Below are positions 10,819 through 20,693 of a stretch of DNA of 64,000 nucleotides, in pieces (the stretch's first letter is position 1; the number at the start of each line of letters is the position of its first letter). Location: contig NZ_NJDE01000019.1 of assembly GCF_002205895.1 (NCBI RefSeq), forward strand, positions 62,001-126,000, in the 5' to 3' direction. Made by a program: the position numbers and the translations under genes. The notes below the pieces were generated by a model that worked only from the letters and a program-made list of their open reading frames with translations, ran no database searches and was not told where the DNA came from. The DNA comes from Saccharibacillus sp. O23 (GTDB taxonomy: Bacteria > Bacillota > Bacilli > Paenibacillales > Paenibacillaceae).

Positions 10819-11862
10819 ATGTCGAATGAAACGTTTAACGTAGCTGTCGTCGGCTCGACCGGCGCGGTCGGCGAACAAATCCTCAGATTGCTCGAAGAGC
10901 GCAATTTCCCGATCAAGACCCTGAAACTGCTGTCGTCCGCGAGAAGCGCAGGCAGCAAGCTCAAGTTCAAGGGACAAGACATCACGGTCGAAGAAGCGAA
11001 GCCGGAGAGCTTCGAAGGCGTTCAGATCGCGCTGTTCAGCGCGGGCGGAGATGTCAGCAAGGCGCTCGTGCCGGAAGCGATCAAGCGCGGCACCGTCTGC
11101 ATCGACAATACGAGCGCGTTCCGCATGGACCCTACCGCTCCGCTGGTCGTGCCGGAAGTCAACGAGGAGAAAATCTTCGAGCATAACGGCGTCATCGCCA
11201 ATCCGAACTGCTCGACGATCCAGATGGTCGCCGCGCTGAAGCCGCTTCAGGATCGCTACGGACTTAAACGGATCATCGTGTCGACGTATCAAGCGGTATC
11301 CGGCTCGGGCGCCAAAGCGATCGCGGAACTGAACCGCCAGACCAAAGCGATCGTGAACGGCGAACCGGTCAATCCGGACGTGCTGCCGGTGTCTTCGCTT
11401 CCGGTGAAGCATCAGATCGCCTACAACGCGATTCCGCAGATCGATAAATTCATGGATAACGGCTTCACTTACGAAGAAATGAAGATGGTGAACGAAACCA
11501 AAAAGATCATGGGCGACGAGTCGATTCAGGTGACAGCGACTTGCGTGCGGATTCCGGTCGTCTACGGGCACTCGGAGTCGGTATACGTCGAACTGGGATC
11601 GGAATACGATCTGCAGGAAGTCCGTTCGCTGCTGGAAAACGCGCCGGGCATCACGGTGGTCGACGATCCGGCCAATCAGGCTTATCCGCTGGCGACCGAC
11701 GCGGCCGGCAAAAACGACGTGTTCGTGGGCCGTCTGCGCCGCGACCTCGATTCGCCGACCGGGCTGAACATGTGGATCGTTTCGGACAATCTGCTCAAAG
11801 GCGCGGCTTGGAACGCCGTGCAAATCGCGGAAATCATTGCGGCACGTTCGCAGCAGGCCTAA
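10819..11862 (+). CDS. asd: Aspartate-semialdehyde dehydrogenase
   Basis: Reduces aspartyl-phosphate to aspartate semialdehyde, the branch point to lysine/diaminopimelate, threonine and methionine. It has 347 residues. The N-terminal NADP-binding motif is VVGSTGAVGEQ, and the catalytic cysteine is Cys131 in NPNCSTIQ. The ATG at 10819 follows AAAGGAGAG. It is 15 nt upstream of dapG, forming a pathway operon asd-dapG, with dapA behind. In many endospore formers spoVFA-spoVFB (dipicolinate synthase) sits directly before asd; it is absent here. Confidence 0.96.
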   Translation: MSNETFNVAVVGSTGAVGEQILRLLEERNFPIKTLKLLSSARSAGSKLKFKGQDITVEEAKPESFEGVQIALFSAGGDVSKALVPEAIKRGTVCIDNTSAFRMDPTAPLVVPEVNEEKIFEHNGVIANPNCSTIQMVAALKPLQDRYGLKRIIVSTYQAVSGSGAKAIAELNRQTKAIVNGEPVNPDVLPVSSLPVKHQIAYNAIPQIDKFMDNGFTYEEMKMVNETKKIMGDESIQVTATCVRIPVVYGHSESVYVELGSEYDLQEVRSLLENAPGITVVDDPANQAYPLATDAAGKNDVFVGRLRRDLDSPTGLNMWIVSDNLLKGAAWNAVQIAEIIAARSQQA

Positions 11863-11877
11863 CGAAAGGAAGAGACC

Positions 11878-13098
11878 ATGGCTATTCGGGTTCAAAAATT
11901 CGGCGGTACGTCGCTCTCGACGGAAGAAGCGAGAGCGCACGTCGTCCGCCATATCCGGCGCGAGCTGGCTGTCGGTTATCAATTGGTCGTCGTCGTTTCC
12001 GCGATGGGACGCACGGGCGATCCGTACGCGACCGACACGCTGCTCGGCTGGGCGGCATCGACAAGCGGCAAGGCTCTGCCTGCCAAAGAAAAAGATTTGT
12101 TAATGGGCTGCGGAGAGATCATTTCCGCGGCTACGCTTTGCGGCATTTTGCATCAGGAAGGCATCGATGCGACCGTGCTAACGGGGGCGCAGGCCGGCTT
12201 CATGACGGACAGCCATTTCGGCAACGCGCGGATTCTCGAGATGCGTCCCGAGCGCGTGCTGCGCGAATTGCAGGATCACAGCGTCGTCATCGTGACCGGT
12301 TTTCAAGGACAGAACGAATACGGCGACCTCACCACGCTCGGAAGAGGCGGAAGCGACACGTCGGCAACGGCGCTGGGCGCCGCTCTTCACGCGGAGATCG
12401 TCGATATCTATACGGACGTCAACGGCATCTTGACCGCGGACCCGCGCTTGGTGGAAGACGCCAAGCCGCTCGAAGTGGTCAGCTACACCGAAATTTGCAA
12501 TATGGCGTACCAAGGAGCGAAGGTCATTCACCCTCGCGCCGTGGAGATCGCCATGCAGGCGCAGATTCCGGTTCGGGTACGTTCGACGTTCTCCGAAGAA
12601 GAAGGTACGCTCGTCACGCATCCCGAGAACTTCGCGGACGTGTCCGCGGGCGTCGTGGACCGCTTCGTTACGGGGATCGCGTACGTCAGCAACGTGACGC
12701 AGATCACCGTGGAGCAGCCGGACCCGAGCGGTCAGCTGTCGCTGAACGTGTTCAAAGCGATGGCGGAAAACGCGATCAGCGTCGACTTTATCAACGTGAC
12801 TCCCGTCGGCGCGGTCTACACGGTATTCGATACCGAAGCGGAACGCGCTTTGACGGCGCTCCGCGCGATCGGTTACGAGCCGCGGGCGTTGAACGGCTGC
12901 GCCAAAGTCTCGGTCATCGGCGGCGGAATCAACGGCGTGCCGGGCATCATGTCGCATATCGTCGAAGCGCTGACCACGCAGAACGTGCAAATTCTGCAAT
13001 CGGCCGATTCCAATACGACGATCTGGGTGCTGGTCAAGAAAGAGGACATGGTCAAAGCGCTTAAGGCGCTGCATGCCCGTTTCGAACTGCATCGTTGA
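11878..13098 (+). CDS. dapG: Aspartokinase I (DapG type)
   Basis: Phosphorylates aspartate, the first step of the aspartate pathway. It has 406 residues: an N-terminal amino-acid kinase domain starting MAIRVQKFGGTSLS, with GRGGSDTSA as the substrate-binding loop, and two C-terminal ACT domains from about residue 265. The length and place between asd and dapA match B. subtilis DapG, the diaminopimelate-sensitive isozyme. Feedback specificity is inferred from family, not from visible residues. Confidence 0.93.
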   Translation: MAIRVQKFGGTSLSTEEARAHVVRHIRRELAVGYQLVVVVSAMGRTGDPYATDTLLGWAASTSGKALPAKEKDLLMGCGEIISAATLCGILHQEGIDATVLTGAQAGFMTDSHFGNARILEMRPERVLRELQDHSVVIVTGFQGQNEYGDLTTLGRGGSDTSATALGAALHAEIVDIYTDVNGILTADPRLVEDAKPLEVVSYTEICNMAYQGAKVIHPRAVEIAMQAQIPVRVRSTFSEEEGTLVTHPENFADVSAGVVDRFVTGIAYVSNVTQITVEQPDPSGQLSLNVFKAMAENAISVDFINVTPVGAVYTVFDTEAERALTALRAIGYEPRALNGCAKVSVIGGGINGVPGIMSHIVEALTTQNVQILQSADSNTTIWVLVKKEDMVKALKALHARFELHR

Positions 13099-13177
13099 CG
13101 GAAAAGCGGTTGGCGGATCGGCTTCGGCCGGCAAAGATCGCGCGGCCGCGTAAAGCACGAAGAAGGGAAGTGTGAAA

Positions 13178-14062
13178 ATGGATTTCGGAAGACTCATAAC
13201 CGCCATGGTCACTCCTTTCGACGAGCAGGGAGAAGTGGCGTGGGAGCAGATTCCTCCGCTCATGGACATGTTGATCGATCGGCAGCGAACAGAGTCGATC
13301 GTCGTGTTCGGCACGACGGGCGAATCGCCGACCCTGACGGACGAGGAAAAGATCAAGCTGCTGGAAATCGCGGTGAACCATGCCGCCGGGCGCTGCAAGA
13401 TCATCGCGGGCACCGGAAGCAACGATACGCATCACAGCATCGAGCTGACCCGAGCCGCCGAACAGGCGGGCGCGGACGGCGTGCTGTTGGTCGTGCCGTA
13501 TTATAACCGGCCGAATCAGGAAGGGTTGTACGCGCATTTTTCCGCGATCGCGCAGGCGACGTCGCTGCCTGTCATGTTGTATAACGTTCCCGGGCGGACG
13601 GCGACGAATCTGGACGGCGCGACGACGATTCGTCTGGCGCAGCTGCCGAACGTCGTCGCGGTCAAAGAATGCGCGCCCGCGGATCAAGTGGCCTATATCG
13701 CGTCGCGCGCTCCGGAAGGCTTCCTCGTCTATTCCGGCGACGATTCGGCTTCGCTGCCGGCGCTCTCCGTGGGCGCTTACGGCATCGTGAGCGTGGCCAG
13801 CCACGTCGTGGGCGCAAGCATGAGCCGGATGCTCGCCGCGCACGCGGCAGGCGATGCCGGGGAAGCGACGCGGATTTATCATTCGCTGCTGCCGGTATTC
13901 AAAGGTTTGTTCGCTTGTCCGCATCCGGTTCCGAATCCGGTGGCGGTCAAATACGCGTTGACGCTGCGCGGATACGAAGTCGGCGGAGTCCGTCTTCCGC
14001 TCGTCGACGCGACGGACGAAGAGAAAGCGTATATTGCCGAATTCATGGCCGATTTCGACTGA
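13178..14062 (+). CDS. dapA: 4-Hydroxy-tetrahydrodipicolinate synthase
   Basis: Condenses pyruvate with aspartate semialdehyde toward diaminopimelate and lysine. It has 294 residues in a TIM barrel. The Schiff-base lysine is in VVAVKECAP, the catalytic tyrosine in LYNVPGRTA, and GTTGESPTL forms the substrate loop. ATG 13178 is preferred over the in-frame GTG at 13172 because AGGGAAG is then 8-9 nt away. It is separated from dapG by 79 nt without a terminator and is closed by a strong terminator. Confidence 0.95.
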   Translation: MDFGRLITAMVTPFDEQGEVAWEQIPPLMDMLIDRQRTESIVVFGTTGESPTLTDEEKIKLLEIAVNHAAGRCKIIAGTGSNDTHHSIELTRAAEQAGADGVLLVVPYYNRPNQEGLYAHFSAIAQATSLPVMLYNVPGRTATNLDGATTIRLAQLPNVVAVKECAPADQVAYIASRAPEGFLVYSGDDSASLPALSVGAYGIVSVASHVVGASMSRMLAAHAAGDAGEATRIYHSLLPVFKGLFACPHPVPNPVAVKYALTLRGYEVGGVRLPLVDATDEEKAYIAEFMADFD

Positions 14063-14077
14063 ACATCGACCTGCCGA

Positions 14078-14109
14078 AGCGCCGTTCCCGATCGGGGACG
14101 GCGCTTTTT
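14078..14109 (+). terminator. Intrinsic terminator after dapA
   Basis: Twelve-bp stem AGCGCCGTTCCC/GGGGACGGCGCT with one wobble, loop GATC, then five T. Confidence 0.92.
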
Positions 14110-14187
14110 GCCGTGCGGAAAAAGCAGAAAATCAGGACTTCGCGCGCGCTTAAAAGGGGCCGCAAAGGGAATGACAGGGCTTTCGAC

Positions 14188-14217
14188 TTGTATTTTGGGT
14201 TTTCGTTCATGTATAAT
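14188..14217 (+). promoter_or_regulatory. Sigma-A promoter of the rnjB leader
   Basis: TTGTAT (14188-14193), 18-bp spacer, TATAAT (14212-14217). Confidence 0.75.
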
Positions 14218-14223
14218 GGACGC

Positions 14224-14443
14224 AAGTGACTGGGTGCGGGTTATAGAAAAACAACACGAACCATATTTGACGGAGGTTCGTGCATCGGCTTGATCGTAGG
14301 GTGTCGAGCGGCTTTTGCGTATAAAAAGCCTTTTTTAAGACACCACGGTGAAAGTCCTTGTTCGAGCTATGCCAAAAACCGGAAAAATAGCAAACGTCCA
14401 ACTTTTATAGAACAAACATTAAATCCTAGGAGGTTTACTTATC
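14224..14443 (+). promoter_or_regulatory. Structured ~220-nt leader of rnjB with an internal terminator
   Basis: This stretch between promoter and rnjB holds an 8-bp hairpin CACGAACC/GGTTCGTG (14255-14282), which covers GGAGG and a GTG. It also holds an intrinsic-terminator-like hairpin GGCTTTT/AAAAGCC (14310-14330) with six T (14331-14336), enclosed by GGTGTC/GACACC (14300-14344). A 14-codon frame starting at the GTG (14280) ends at TAA 14322-14324, inside the terminator loop. The layout suggests attenuation; the small frame has short SD spacing (3 nt), so its translation is uncertain. Confidence 0.5.
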
Positions 14444-16126
14444 TTGGCAAAGAAAAATAATACTACGGATAAGCTGACGATTTTCGCTCTGGGCGGCGTC
14501 GGCGAAATTGGCAAAAACATGTATGTCGTTCAGTACGGCAACGATATCGTCGTCATAGACGCCGGACTGAAATTCCCCGAAGAAGATATGCTGGGCATCG
14601 ACCTGGTCATCCCGGATATCAGCTACTTGACCGAGAACCGCGACAAAGTCAGAGGCATCATTATCACGCACGGCCACGAAGACCATATCGGCGGCCTGCC
14701 TTACGTGATGAAGCATCTGAACGTTCCGCTCTACGCGACCAAGCTTACGCTCGGTCTGATCGAAAATAAACTTCGCGAAGCGAACCTGCTGGGCGAAACC
14801 AAACGGATTCTGATCAACGCGGATTCGGAACTGAAGCTGGGCAGCACGCTGACGGCCACGTTCTTCAAAACGAACCACAGTATTCCGGATTCCGTCGGCG
14901 TCTGCATCGAAACGCCGGAAGGCAACGTCGTGCATACGGGCGACTTCAAGTTCGACCATACGCCGGTGAACGGTCAATTCGCGGACTTGCAGCGGATGGC
15001 CGAGATCGGTCAAAAAGGCGTATTGGCGCTGCTGTCGGACAGCACGAACGCGGAAAAGCCGGGCTTCACGCCTTCTGAACGCAGCGTAGGCGTCGTCTTG
15101 GAAGACATCTTCCGCAAAGCCCGCCAGCGCGTGGTCGTGGCGACGTTCGCTTCGAACGTTCACCGGATTCAGCAGGTCGTGAACGCGGCGATCGCCACGG
15201 ACCGCAAGATCGTCGTCGTCGGCCGCAGCATGGTCAACGTCGTGACGATCGCTTCGGAACTGGGCTACTTGGAAATTCCGGAAGGCATGATCATCGAGCC
15301 GGAAGAAATCAACCGCATCGGCGCTGACCGCGTAGCCATTCTGTGCACGGGCAGCCAAGGCGAACCGATGTCGGCGCTCAGCCGCATGGCGCGTTCGACG
15401 CACCGCAAAGTGGACATCCTGCCGGGCGACACGGTCATCATCGCGGCGACTCCGGTACCGGGCAACGAAAAATACGTCGGACGCACGATCGACGCTCTGT
15501 TCCGTCTCGGCGCGGAAGTCATCTACAGCGGTTCGAACAAAGGCGTTCACGTATCGGGTCACGGCTCGCAGGAAGAGCTCAAACTGATGCTTAACCTGAT
15601 GACTCCGAAGTTCTTTATTCCGATTCACGGCGAATACCGCATGCTCCGCAAACACGCGCAGCTCGGCGAATCCGTCGGCGTCGAACCGGACAACATCTTC
15701 CTGATCGATATCGGCGACACCGTCGAGATTCAGAACGGCGAAGCGCGCAAAGCCGGCAAGGTGCCTTCCGGCAACGTGCTGATCGACGGACTGGGCGTCG
15801 GCGACGTCGGCAACATCGTGCTCCGCGATCGCAAGCTGCTGTCTCAAGACGGCATCCTGGTCGTGGTGGTCACGCTGAGCAAGCAGGACGGACGCATCGT
15901 ATCCGGTCCGGACATCATCTCCCGCGGTTTCGTGTACGTACGCGAATCCGAAGGACTCTTGGACGAAGCGAACCGCGTCGTGACGAGCACGCTTCAGCGT
16001 TTGATGAGCGAGAACGTCAACGAATGGGCTTCGCTCAAGTCGGGCGTCAAAGACTCGCTGGGACGTTTCCTGTTCGACCAGACGCGCCGTCGTCCGATGA
16101 TCCTGCCGATCATCATGGAAGTATAA
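14444..16126 (+). CDS. rnjB: Ribonuclease J (rnjB locus)
   Basis: Metallo-beta-lactamase/beta-CASP nuclease with 5'-3' exo- and endonuclease activity in mRNA turnover and rRNA processing. It has 560 residues. The metal motif THGHEDHIGG is complete, as are the later SDSTNAEKPG, HVSGHGSQEE and PIHGEYRML motifs. The site looks catalytically competent even though the locus (after dapA, before ftsK) corresponds to B. subtilis RNase J2, the weaker paralogue. The start is TTG, 10 nt after TAGGAGG. Expression probably depends on the long leader upstream. Confidence 0.92.
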   Translation: MAKKNNTTDKLTIFALGGVGEIGKNMYVVQYGNDIVVIDAGLKFPEEDMLGIDLVIPDISYLTENRDKVRGIIITHGHEDHIGGLPYVMKHLNVPLYATKLTLGLIENKLREANLLGETKRILINADSELKLGSTLTATFFKTNHSIPDSVGVCIETPEGNVVHTGDFKFDHTPVNGQFADLQRMAEIGQKGVLALLSDSTNAEKPGFTPSERSVGVVLEDIFRKARQRVVVATFASNVHRIQQVVNAAIATDRKIVVVGRSMVNVVTIASELGYLEIPEGMIIEPEEINRIGADRVAILCTGSQGEPMSALSRMARSTHRKVDILPGDTVIIAATPVPGNEKYVGRTIDALFRLGAEVIYSGSNKGVHVSGHGSQEELKLMLNLMTPKFFIPIHGEYRMLRKHAQLGESVGVEPDNIFLIDIGDTVEIQNGEARKAGKVPSGNVLIDGLGVGDVGNIVLRDRKLLSQDGILVVVVTLSKQDGRIVSGPDIISRGFVYVRESEGLLDEANRVVTSTLQRLMSENVNEWASLKSGVKDSLGRFLFDQTRRRPMILPIIMEV

Positions 16127-16143
16127 TCGACTTTCGAACAACC

Positions 16144-16189
16144 CCTCTCCTGCCGGCATATTGGACGGTGCCGCAGGAGAGGTTTTTTT
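16144..16189 (+). terminator. Intrinsic terminator after rnjB
   Basis: Ten-bp stem CCTCTCCTGC/GCAGGAGAGG plus an inner GGCA/TGCC pairing, then seven T. Confidence 0.92.
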
Positions 16190-16243
16190 GCGTGTTCGGA
16201 AACGGAGCAAGCAGGTTTTGTTCTGCCTTTTGGCGAACTTATG

Positions 16244-16252
16244 TGCTATTAT
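16244..16252 (+). promoter_or_regulatory. Extended -10 promoter of ftsK/spoIIIE
   Basis: TGCTATTAT gives an extended -10 element about 35 bp before the TTG start; no good -35 hexamer is visible. Confidence 0.45.
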
Positions 16253-16286
16253 GGGGAGAGTGCGTTCAAGGCGGGAGGGGTAACGA

Positions 16287-19166
16287 TTGGCTCAGAAAAA
16301 AAGTACGGGCACGCGCGCCGCGGGGACTAAAAGCGGAAGTTCTTCCCGTGCGGGAAGCGGCCGAACTTCGTCCAAAAGCAAGAAAAAAAAGCAAAGTTCG
16401 CTGGCAAGCGCCCTTAAATACGAAATCTACGGAATCGTGCTGATTACCTTGTCGGTGATCGGGTTGTCCGGGCAGGCGTTCGTCGGGCAACTGCTGTCGG
16501 CGGGATTCGGACTGATCCTCGGCAAAGCTTATGCGGTCATCCCGATCTTGGGGGTCTATACGGGATTGTTCCTGATGATCCGCCGTAGCCTGCCGTACGG
16601 CTGGAGTCCGCGCAAAAGCGGGTTGATGCTGGCCGCTTTGGCCGGGGTGCTGATGCTGTCGATCGGGGAAGCGCAGAGCCATCCTTCGCTTCAGAAAGGA
16701 ATGAGCGCGGGCGGAATCTTGTCGGCCGCGCAAAGCGATCTGCACCGTTCTTTGATCGCGCCGGACGGTCCGATGAGCCAAACCACGCCGTTCCTGCGTC
16801 CGATCGGAGGCGGGTATTTCGGCGCGCTGCTGCTGTCGCTGCTCTATCTGATGGTCGGACTGACCGGCGCGAAGCTGGCGTCCGCGGTGCTGCTGATCAT
16901 CGGCATCATGTTGGTGACGCAGATGTCTTACGTGGACCTGATGAGCCTGCTCCGCCGCAGAGCGGGCGAAGCCGCGCGCTCGGCTCGCGAGCGCATGCAG
17001 GAGGACCGGAAGTTGGCCGAGCAGCGCAGGCTCGAAGCCGATCGCAGAGCCGAGGAACGGGCGATCGAAAAAGCGGAAGCCGCCGAGCGGAGACGCGCGG
17101 CGCTGCCGGAGCCGGCCTCCGGCGAGGACGAGGAAGAGCGGCGCGGATCGAACGCCGCTCTCAAAGGGCGGCGGCGCAAAGCGGCCGCGGAGCCGGAAGA
17201 AGAAAGTCCGCCGGCAGCGGACTTTAAAGTCACCGGCGTGTATCGGGTGCCGAGCGAGCTGCGCGATCGGCAATCTGTCGACGGCGCGGAAGCGGACGCC
17301 GCGGAAGCGATCGGCACGGCCGCGAACGCGGCAGCCGGGCAAGAGGCTGCCGAGCGGGAGCGCCAAGCGCCGATCATTCGCGATTTCTTCGAGCGCATTC
17401 GCTCGGAGAGAGAGCGGGAAGCCGATTCGGGCGCTGCGGCGCTGCCTTCGGTCGATGACGACGGCGACGATTTCGAAGACGCGCTCGAATCGACCGGCGC
17501 GGGCTTTGCCGCCGCGGCTGCGGGCGGCTCGGTAAGCGCCGCAGGCGGCGCGGCTTCGCAAGCGGACGGTCTTGCGGCTTCCGAAGCTTCGGCGGGCAGC
17601 GGAGCGGAAGCGATCGCCGCCGCGGCATCGCCGGGCGAAGCGGCCATCCTGCCGGAAGGCGATCCGTCTATTCCGGCGGCGGCCGGCGAACTGCTGGAGA
17701 TCGGCGAAGGCGAGAAGATCAAGCCGCCGCCGAAGCCTTACAAGCTGCCGCCGCTCAAGCTGCTGGCGCCGCCCAAGCCGGACGACAACGCGTCGGCCAA
17801 TCAGGCCGACTATATGCAGACCGCCCACAAGCTGGAGACCACGCTGGAGAGCTTTGGCGTTCGCGCCCGCGTGCTCGAAGTGGTGCGCGGCCCCGCGGTT
17901 ACCCGCTACGAGATCCAGCCGGACGTCGGCGTCAAAGTCAGCCGGGTCGTCGGCTTGACCGACGATATCGCGCTGGCGCTGGCCGCCAAAGACATCCGGA
18001 TGGAAGCGCCGATTCCCGGCAAATCCGCGATCGGCATCGAAGTGCCGAACAACGAAGTCTCCATGGTCACCATGCGCGAAGTCATGGACACCAACGTGTT
18101 CGCCGACGCGCCGTCGAAGCTGACCGTCGCGTTTGGCCGGGATATCTCCGGCCAGACCATCGTCGGCAATCTGGCGCGGATGCCCCATTTGCTGGTCGCG
18201 GGCGCGACCGGCTCGGGCAAATCGGTGTGCATCAACGGGATCATCGCCAGCATTTTGTACAAAGCCAAACCGGACGAAGTCAAGTTCCTGATGGTCGATC
18301 CCAAGATGGTCGAACTGAACGTCTACAACGGCATTCCGCATCTGCTGGCTCCCGTGGTGACCGATCCGAAACGCGCTTCGATGGCGCTCAAGAAGATCGT
18401 GGTGGAGATGGAGAAACGGTACGAGCTGTTCTCGAAGTCTTCGACCCGGAATATCGAAGGGTATAACACGCTCATGAAAGACAATCCTTCGGCGATCCTG
18501 CCGTATATCGTCGTGATCGTCGACGAGTTGGCCGACTTGATGATGGTCGCCGCCGGCGACGTCGAAGACGCGATCGCGCGTTTGGCGCAGATGGCGCGGG
18601 CGGCCGGCATCCATTTGATCATCGCGACCCAGCGGCCGTCCGTCGACGTCATCACGGGCGTGATCAAAGCGAATATCCCGTCGCGGATCGCGTTCGGCGT
18701 GTCGTCTCAAGTCGATTCGCGGACCATCCTCGACATGGGCGGAGCCGAAAAGCTGCTCGGACGCGGCGATATGCTGTTCATGCCGATGGGCGCTTCCAAA
18801 CCCGTACGGGTGCAGGGCGCGTTCCTCAGCGATAACGAAGTCGAAGAGATCGTCGCCTACTGCAGCGGTCAAGCCGAAGCGCAGTACGATACCAGCTTGG
18901 TTCCGGAAGTCGACGACAGCGTGTCCGAACCGGAAGAGATCGTCGACGAATTGTACGATCAAGCCGTACAGATCGTGGTCGAAGCCAAGCAGGCGTCCGT
19001 ATCGCTTCTCCAGCGGCGAATGAGGGTCGGCTACACGCGCGCGGCGCGTCTGGTCGACGCGATGGAAGCGCGCGGCGTCGTCGGCCCTTACGAGGGCAGC
19101 AAGCCGCGCGAAGTGCTGATCTCGATCGAGCAGCTTCAAGCGATGCGCGCCGCTTCGGGGTCTTGA
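16287..19166 (+). CDS. ftsK: DNA translocase FtsK/SpoIIIE
   Basis: Septal DNA pump that clears chromosome arms through the closing septum. It has 959 residues. A basic Ser/Lys-rich N-terminus is followed by about four membrane segments (within ~45-200), then a long Ala/Glu/Arg linker (~200-480) richer in alanine than typical, and the motor domain with Walker [11 protein letters not shown] and Walker [14 protein letters not shown]-terminal gamma winged-helix domain (~890-955) would read KOPS/SRS-like sequences. The TTG start follows GGGAGGGG. The tepA gene found between rnjB and spoIIIE in B. subtilis is absent. Confidence 0.95.
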   Translation: MAQKKSTGTRAAGTKSGSSSRAGSGRTSSKSKKKKQSSLASALKYEIYGIVLITLSVIGLSGQAFVGQLLSAGFGLILGKAYAVIPILGVYTGLFLMIRRSLPYGWSPRKSGLMLAALAGVLMLSIGEAQSHPSLQKGMSAGGILSAAQSDLHRSLIAPDGPMSQTTPFLRPIGGGYFGALLLSLLYLMVGLTGAKLASAVLLIIGIMLVTQMSYVDLMSLLRRRAGEAARSARERMQEDRKLAEQRRLEADRRAEERAIEKAEAAERRRAALPEPASGEDEEERRGSNAALKGRRRKAAAEPEEESPPAADFKVTGVYRVPSELRDRQSVDGAEADAAEAIGTAANAAAGQEAAERERQAPIIRDFFERIRSEREREADSGAAALPSVDDDGDDFEDALESTGAGFAAAAAGGSVSAAGGAASQADGLAASEASAGSGAEAIAAAASPGEAAILPEGDPSIPAAAGELLEIGEGEKIKPPPKPYKLPPLKLLAPPKPDDNASANQADYMQTAHKLETTLESFGVRARVLEVVRGPAVTRYEIQPDVGVKVSRVVGLTDDIALALAAKDIRMEAPIPGKSAIGIEVPNNEVSMVTMREVMDTNVFADAPSKLTVAFGRDISGQTIVGNLARMPHLLVAGATGSGKSVCINGIIASILYKAKPDEVKFLMVDPKMVELNVYNGIPHLLAPVVTDPKRASMALKKIVVEMEKRYELFSKSSTRNIEGYNTLMKDNPSAILPYIVVIVDELADLMMVAAGDVEDAIARLAQMARAAGIHLIIATQRPSVDVITGVIKANIPSRIAFGVSSQVDSRTILDMGGAEKLLGRGDMLFMPMGASKPVRVQGAFLSDNEVEEIVAYCSGQAEAQYDTSLVPEVDDSVSEPEEIVDELYDQAVQIVVEAKQASVSLLQRRMRVGYTRAARLVDAMEARGVVGPYEGSKPREVLISIEQLQAMRAASGS

Positions 19167-19200
19167 TTCCGATTCTTGCGGCGCAAAGCTTTTCCGGCGG

Positions 19201-19254
19201 ATCCCGTCGTTCGTATTCGAGGCATCGACGCCTCGGACGAACGGCGGGATTTTT
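19201..19254 (+). terminator. Intrinsic terminator after ftsK
   Basis: Fourteen-bp stem ATCCCGTCGTTCGT/ACGAACGGCGGGAT with one wobble, an inner CGAGGC/GCCTCG hairpin, then five T. Confidence 0.88.
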
Positions 19255-19299
19255 CGGTCTGCTTTTCCGAATGTCCGCTCTTTGCATACCCGCTTGAAG

Positions 19300-19327
19300 T
19301 TGATTCCCGTCTCGGCGGTAGTATAGA
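19300..19327 (+). promoter_or_regulatory. Probable sigma-A promoter of ymfF-ymfH-ymfI
   Basis: TTGATT (19300-19305), 16-bp spacer, TATAGA (19322-19327); an overlapping TTGAAG lies just upstream. Confidence 0.5.
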
Positions 19328-19404
19328 ATAATCAAGAATGGTTAAAGTGTTAAAAGGAACGCGATAACGAGCGGAATCCGCCGAAAGCTTAAGGAGTGAT
19401 ACTG

Positions 19405-20691
19405 ATGAGCAACCCCCAATTCGAACGGGCAGCCGAAGGTCGGATTCGGATCCATGTTCTGCCGACCAAGCGATTCAAAACGTTTGCCGTGTCGTTGTAC
19501 GCCGGAGCCCCGCTTGCCGAAGAGACGGTCACGCCGTTCGCGCTGACTCCGTTCGTCCTGCGACGCGGCAACGCCTCGTACCCGGAGACGATTCAATTCC
19601 GCGAACGTCTGGAAGAACTGTACGGCGCCGGTTTCGGCTTCGACGTCTATAAGCGGGACGGAAGCCAGATCGTGCAGTTCCGCATGGACACGATCAACGA
19701 CGCGTTCGTCCGCACGGAAGAATCGCTGCTCGAGAACTCGCTGGCGTTTCTCGGCGAGACCTTGACGCGTCCCGCGCTGGAGAACGGCGTGTTCAAAAGC
19801 AAGTTCGTCGACGCCGAGCGCGATAACGTGCGCAAGAAGCTTGACGCGATCATCAACAACAAAGCCCGTTACGCGGGCGCGCGCGCTCTGGAAGAGATGT
19901 TCGCGGGCGAAGCGTACCGGCTGAACGCGCTCGGCAAACGCGAAGCGCTGGACGAACTGGACGCTGCGGCTCTGCACGAGTCGTACCGCAAGTGGCTGTC
20001 GGAAGCCTCGCTCGATCTGTACGTGGTCGGCGACACGACGCTGGAAGAAGTGCGCGGAATCGTGCATCGGTATTTCGACCTCGCCGGCCCGGGCCACGAA
20101 CCTTACGTGTATAAAAGAAGTGAAAAAAACGAAGGGGTGGGCAATCCCCGCATCGTCAAAGAAACGATGGACGTCTCCCAAGGCAAGCTGAACATCGGAT
20201 TCAAGACGTCGATCGATTATGCCGACGACCGTTACGCGGCGGCGCTCGTCTATAACGGCATCCTCGGCGGTTATCCGCACTCCAAGCTGTTCCAGAACGT
20301 GCGCGAAAAAGCGAGCCTGGCGTATTACGCTTCGTCGCAATACGAACCGCACAAAGCGTTCGGCACGATTCAGTCGGGCATCGAGATCGGCAATTACGAC
20401 CGCGCGCTGGAGATCATCCGGCTGCAGCTCGACGCGATGAAAGCCGGCGAGATCACGGAAACGGAACTGAGCCAGACGCAGGCGATGCTCGGCAACGACC
20501 TGCGCGAAGTGCGCGATTCGGCGTTCCAGATGATCCACCACGACTTCGGCGGCCGTTTGTCCGGACGCGAACGTTCCGTATCCGAGCTGATCGAACAGGT
20601 AGAGAGCATGACGGCGGAACAAGTCGCGGAAGCGGCGCAGGATTTCCGGCTCGATACCATTTACTTTTTGACGGGAAAAGAGGGGGAATGA
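19405..20691 (+). CDS. ymfF: M16-family peptidase-like protein YmfF (degenerate zinc site)
   Basis: Pitrilysin-fold protein of 428 residues. The region where HxxEH should lie reads SYPETIQFRERLEELYGAGF, so the zinc ligands are missing and the protein is probably a non-catalytic partner of YmfH, encoded immediately downstream. No signal peptide is seen. ATG 19405 is chosen because AAGGAGTGA precedes it; an in-frame GTG at 19396 lies inside that site. The ymfF-ymfH-ymfI order matches Bacillus. The physiological substrate is not known to me. Confidence 0.85.
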   Translation: MSNPQFERAAEGRIRIHVLPTKRFKTFAVSLYAGAPLAEETVTPFALTPFVLRRGNASYPETIQFRERLEELYGAGFGFDVYKRDGSQIVQFRMDTINDAFVRTEESLLENSLAFLGETLTRPALENGVFKSKFVDAERDNVRKKLDAIINNKARYAGARALEEMFAGEAYRLNALGKREALDELDAAALHESYRKWLSEASLDLYVVGDTTLEEVRGIVHRYFDLAGPGHEPYVYKRSEKNEGVGNPRIVKETMDVSQGKLNIGFKTSIDYADDRYAAALVYNGILGGYPHSKLFQNVREKASLAYYASSQYEPHKAFGTIQSGIEIGNYDRALEIIRLQLDAMKAGEITETELSQTQAMLGNDLREVRDSAFQMIHHDFGGRLSGRERSVSELIEQVESMTAEQVAEAAQDFRLDTIYFLTGKEGE

Positions 20692-20693
20692 CG

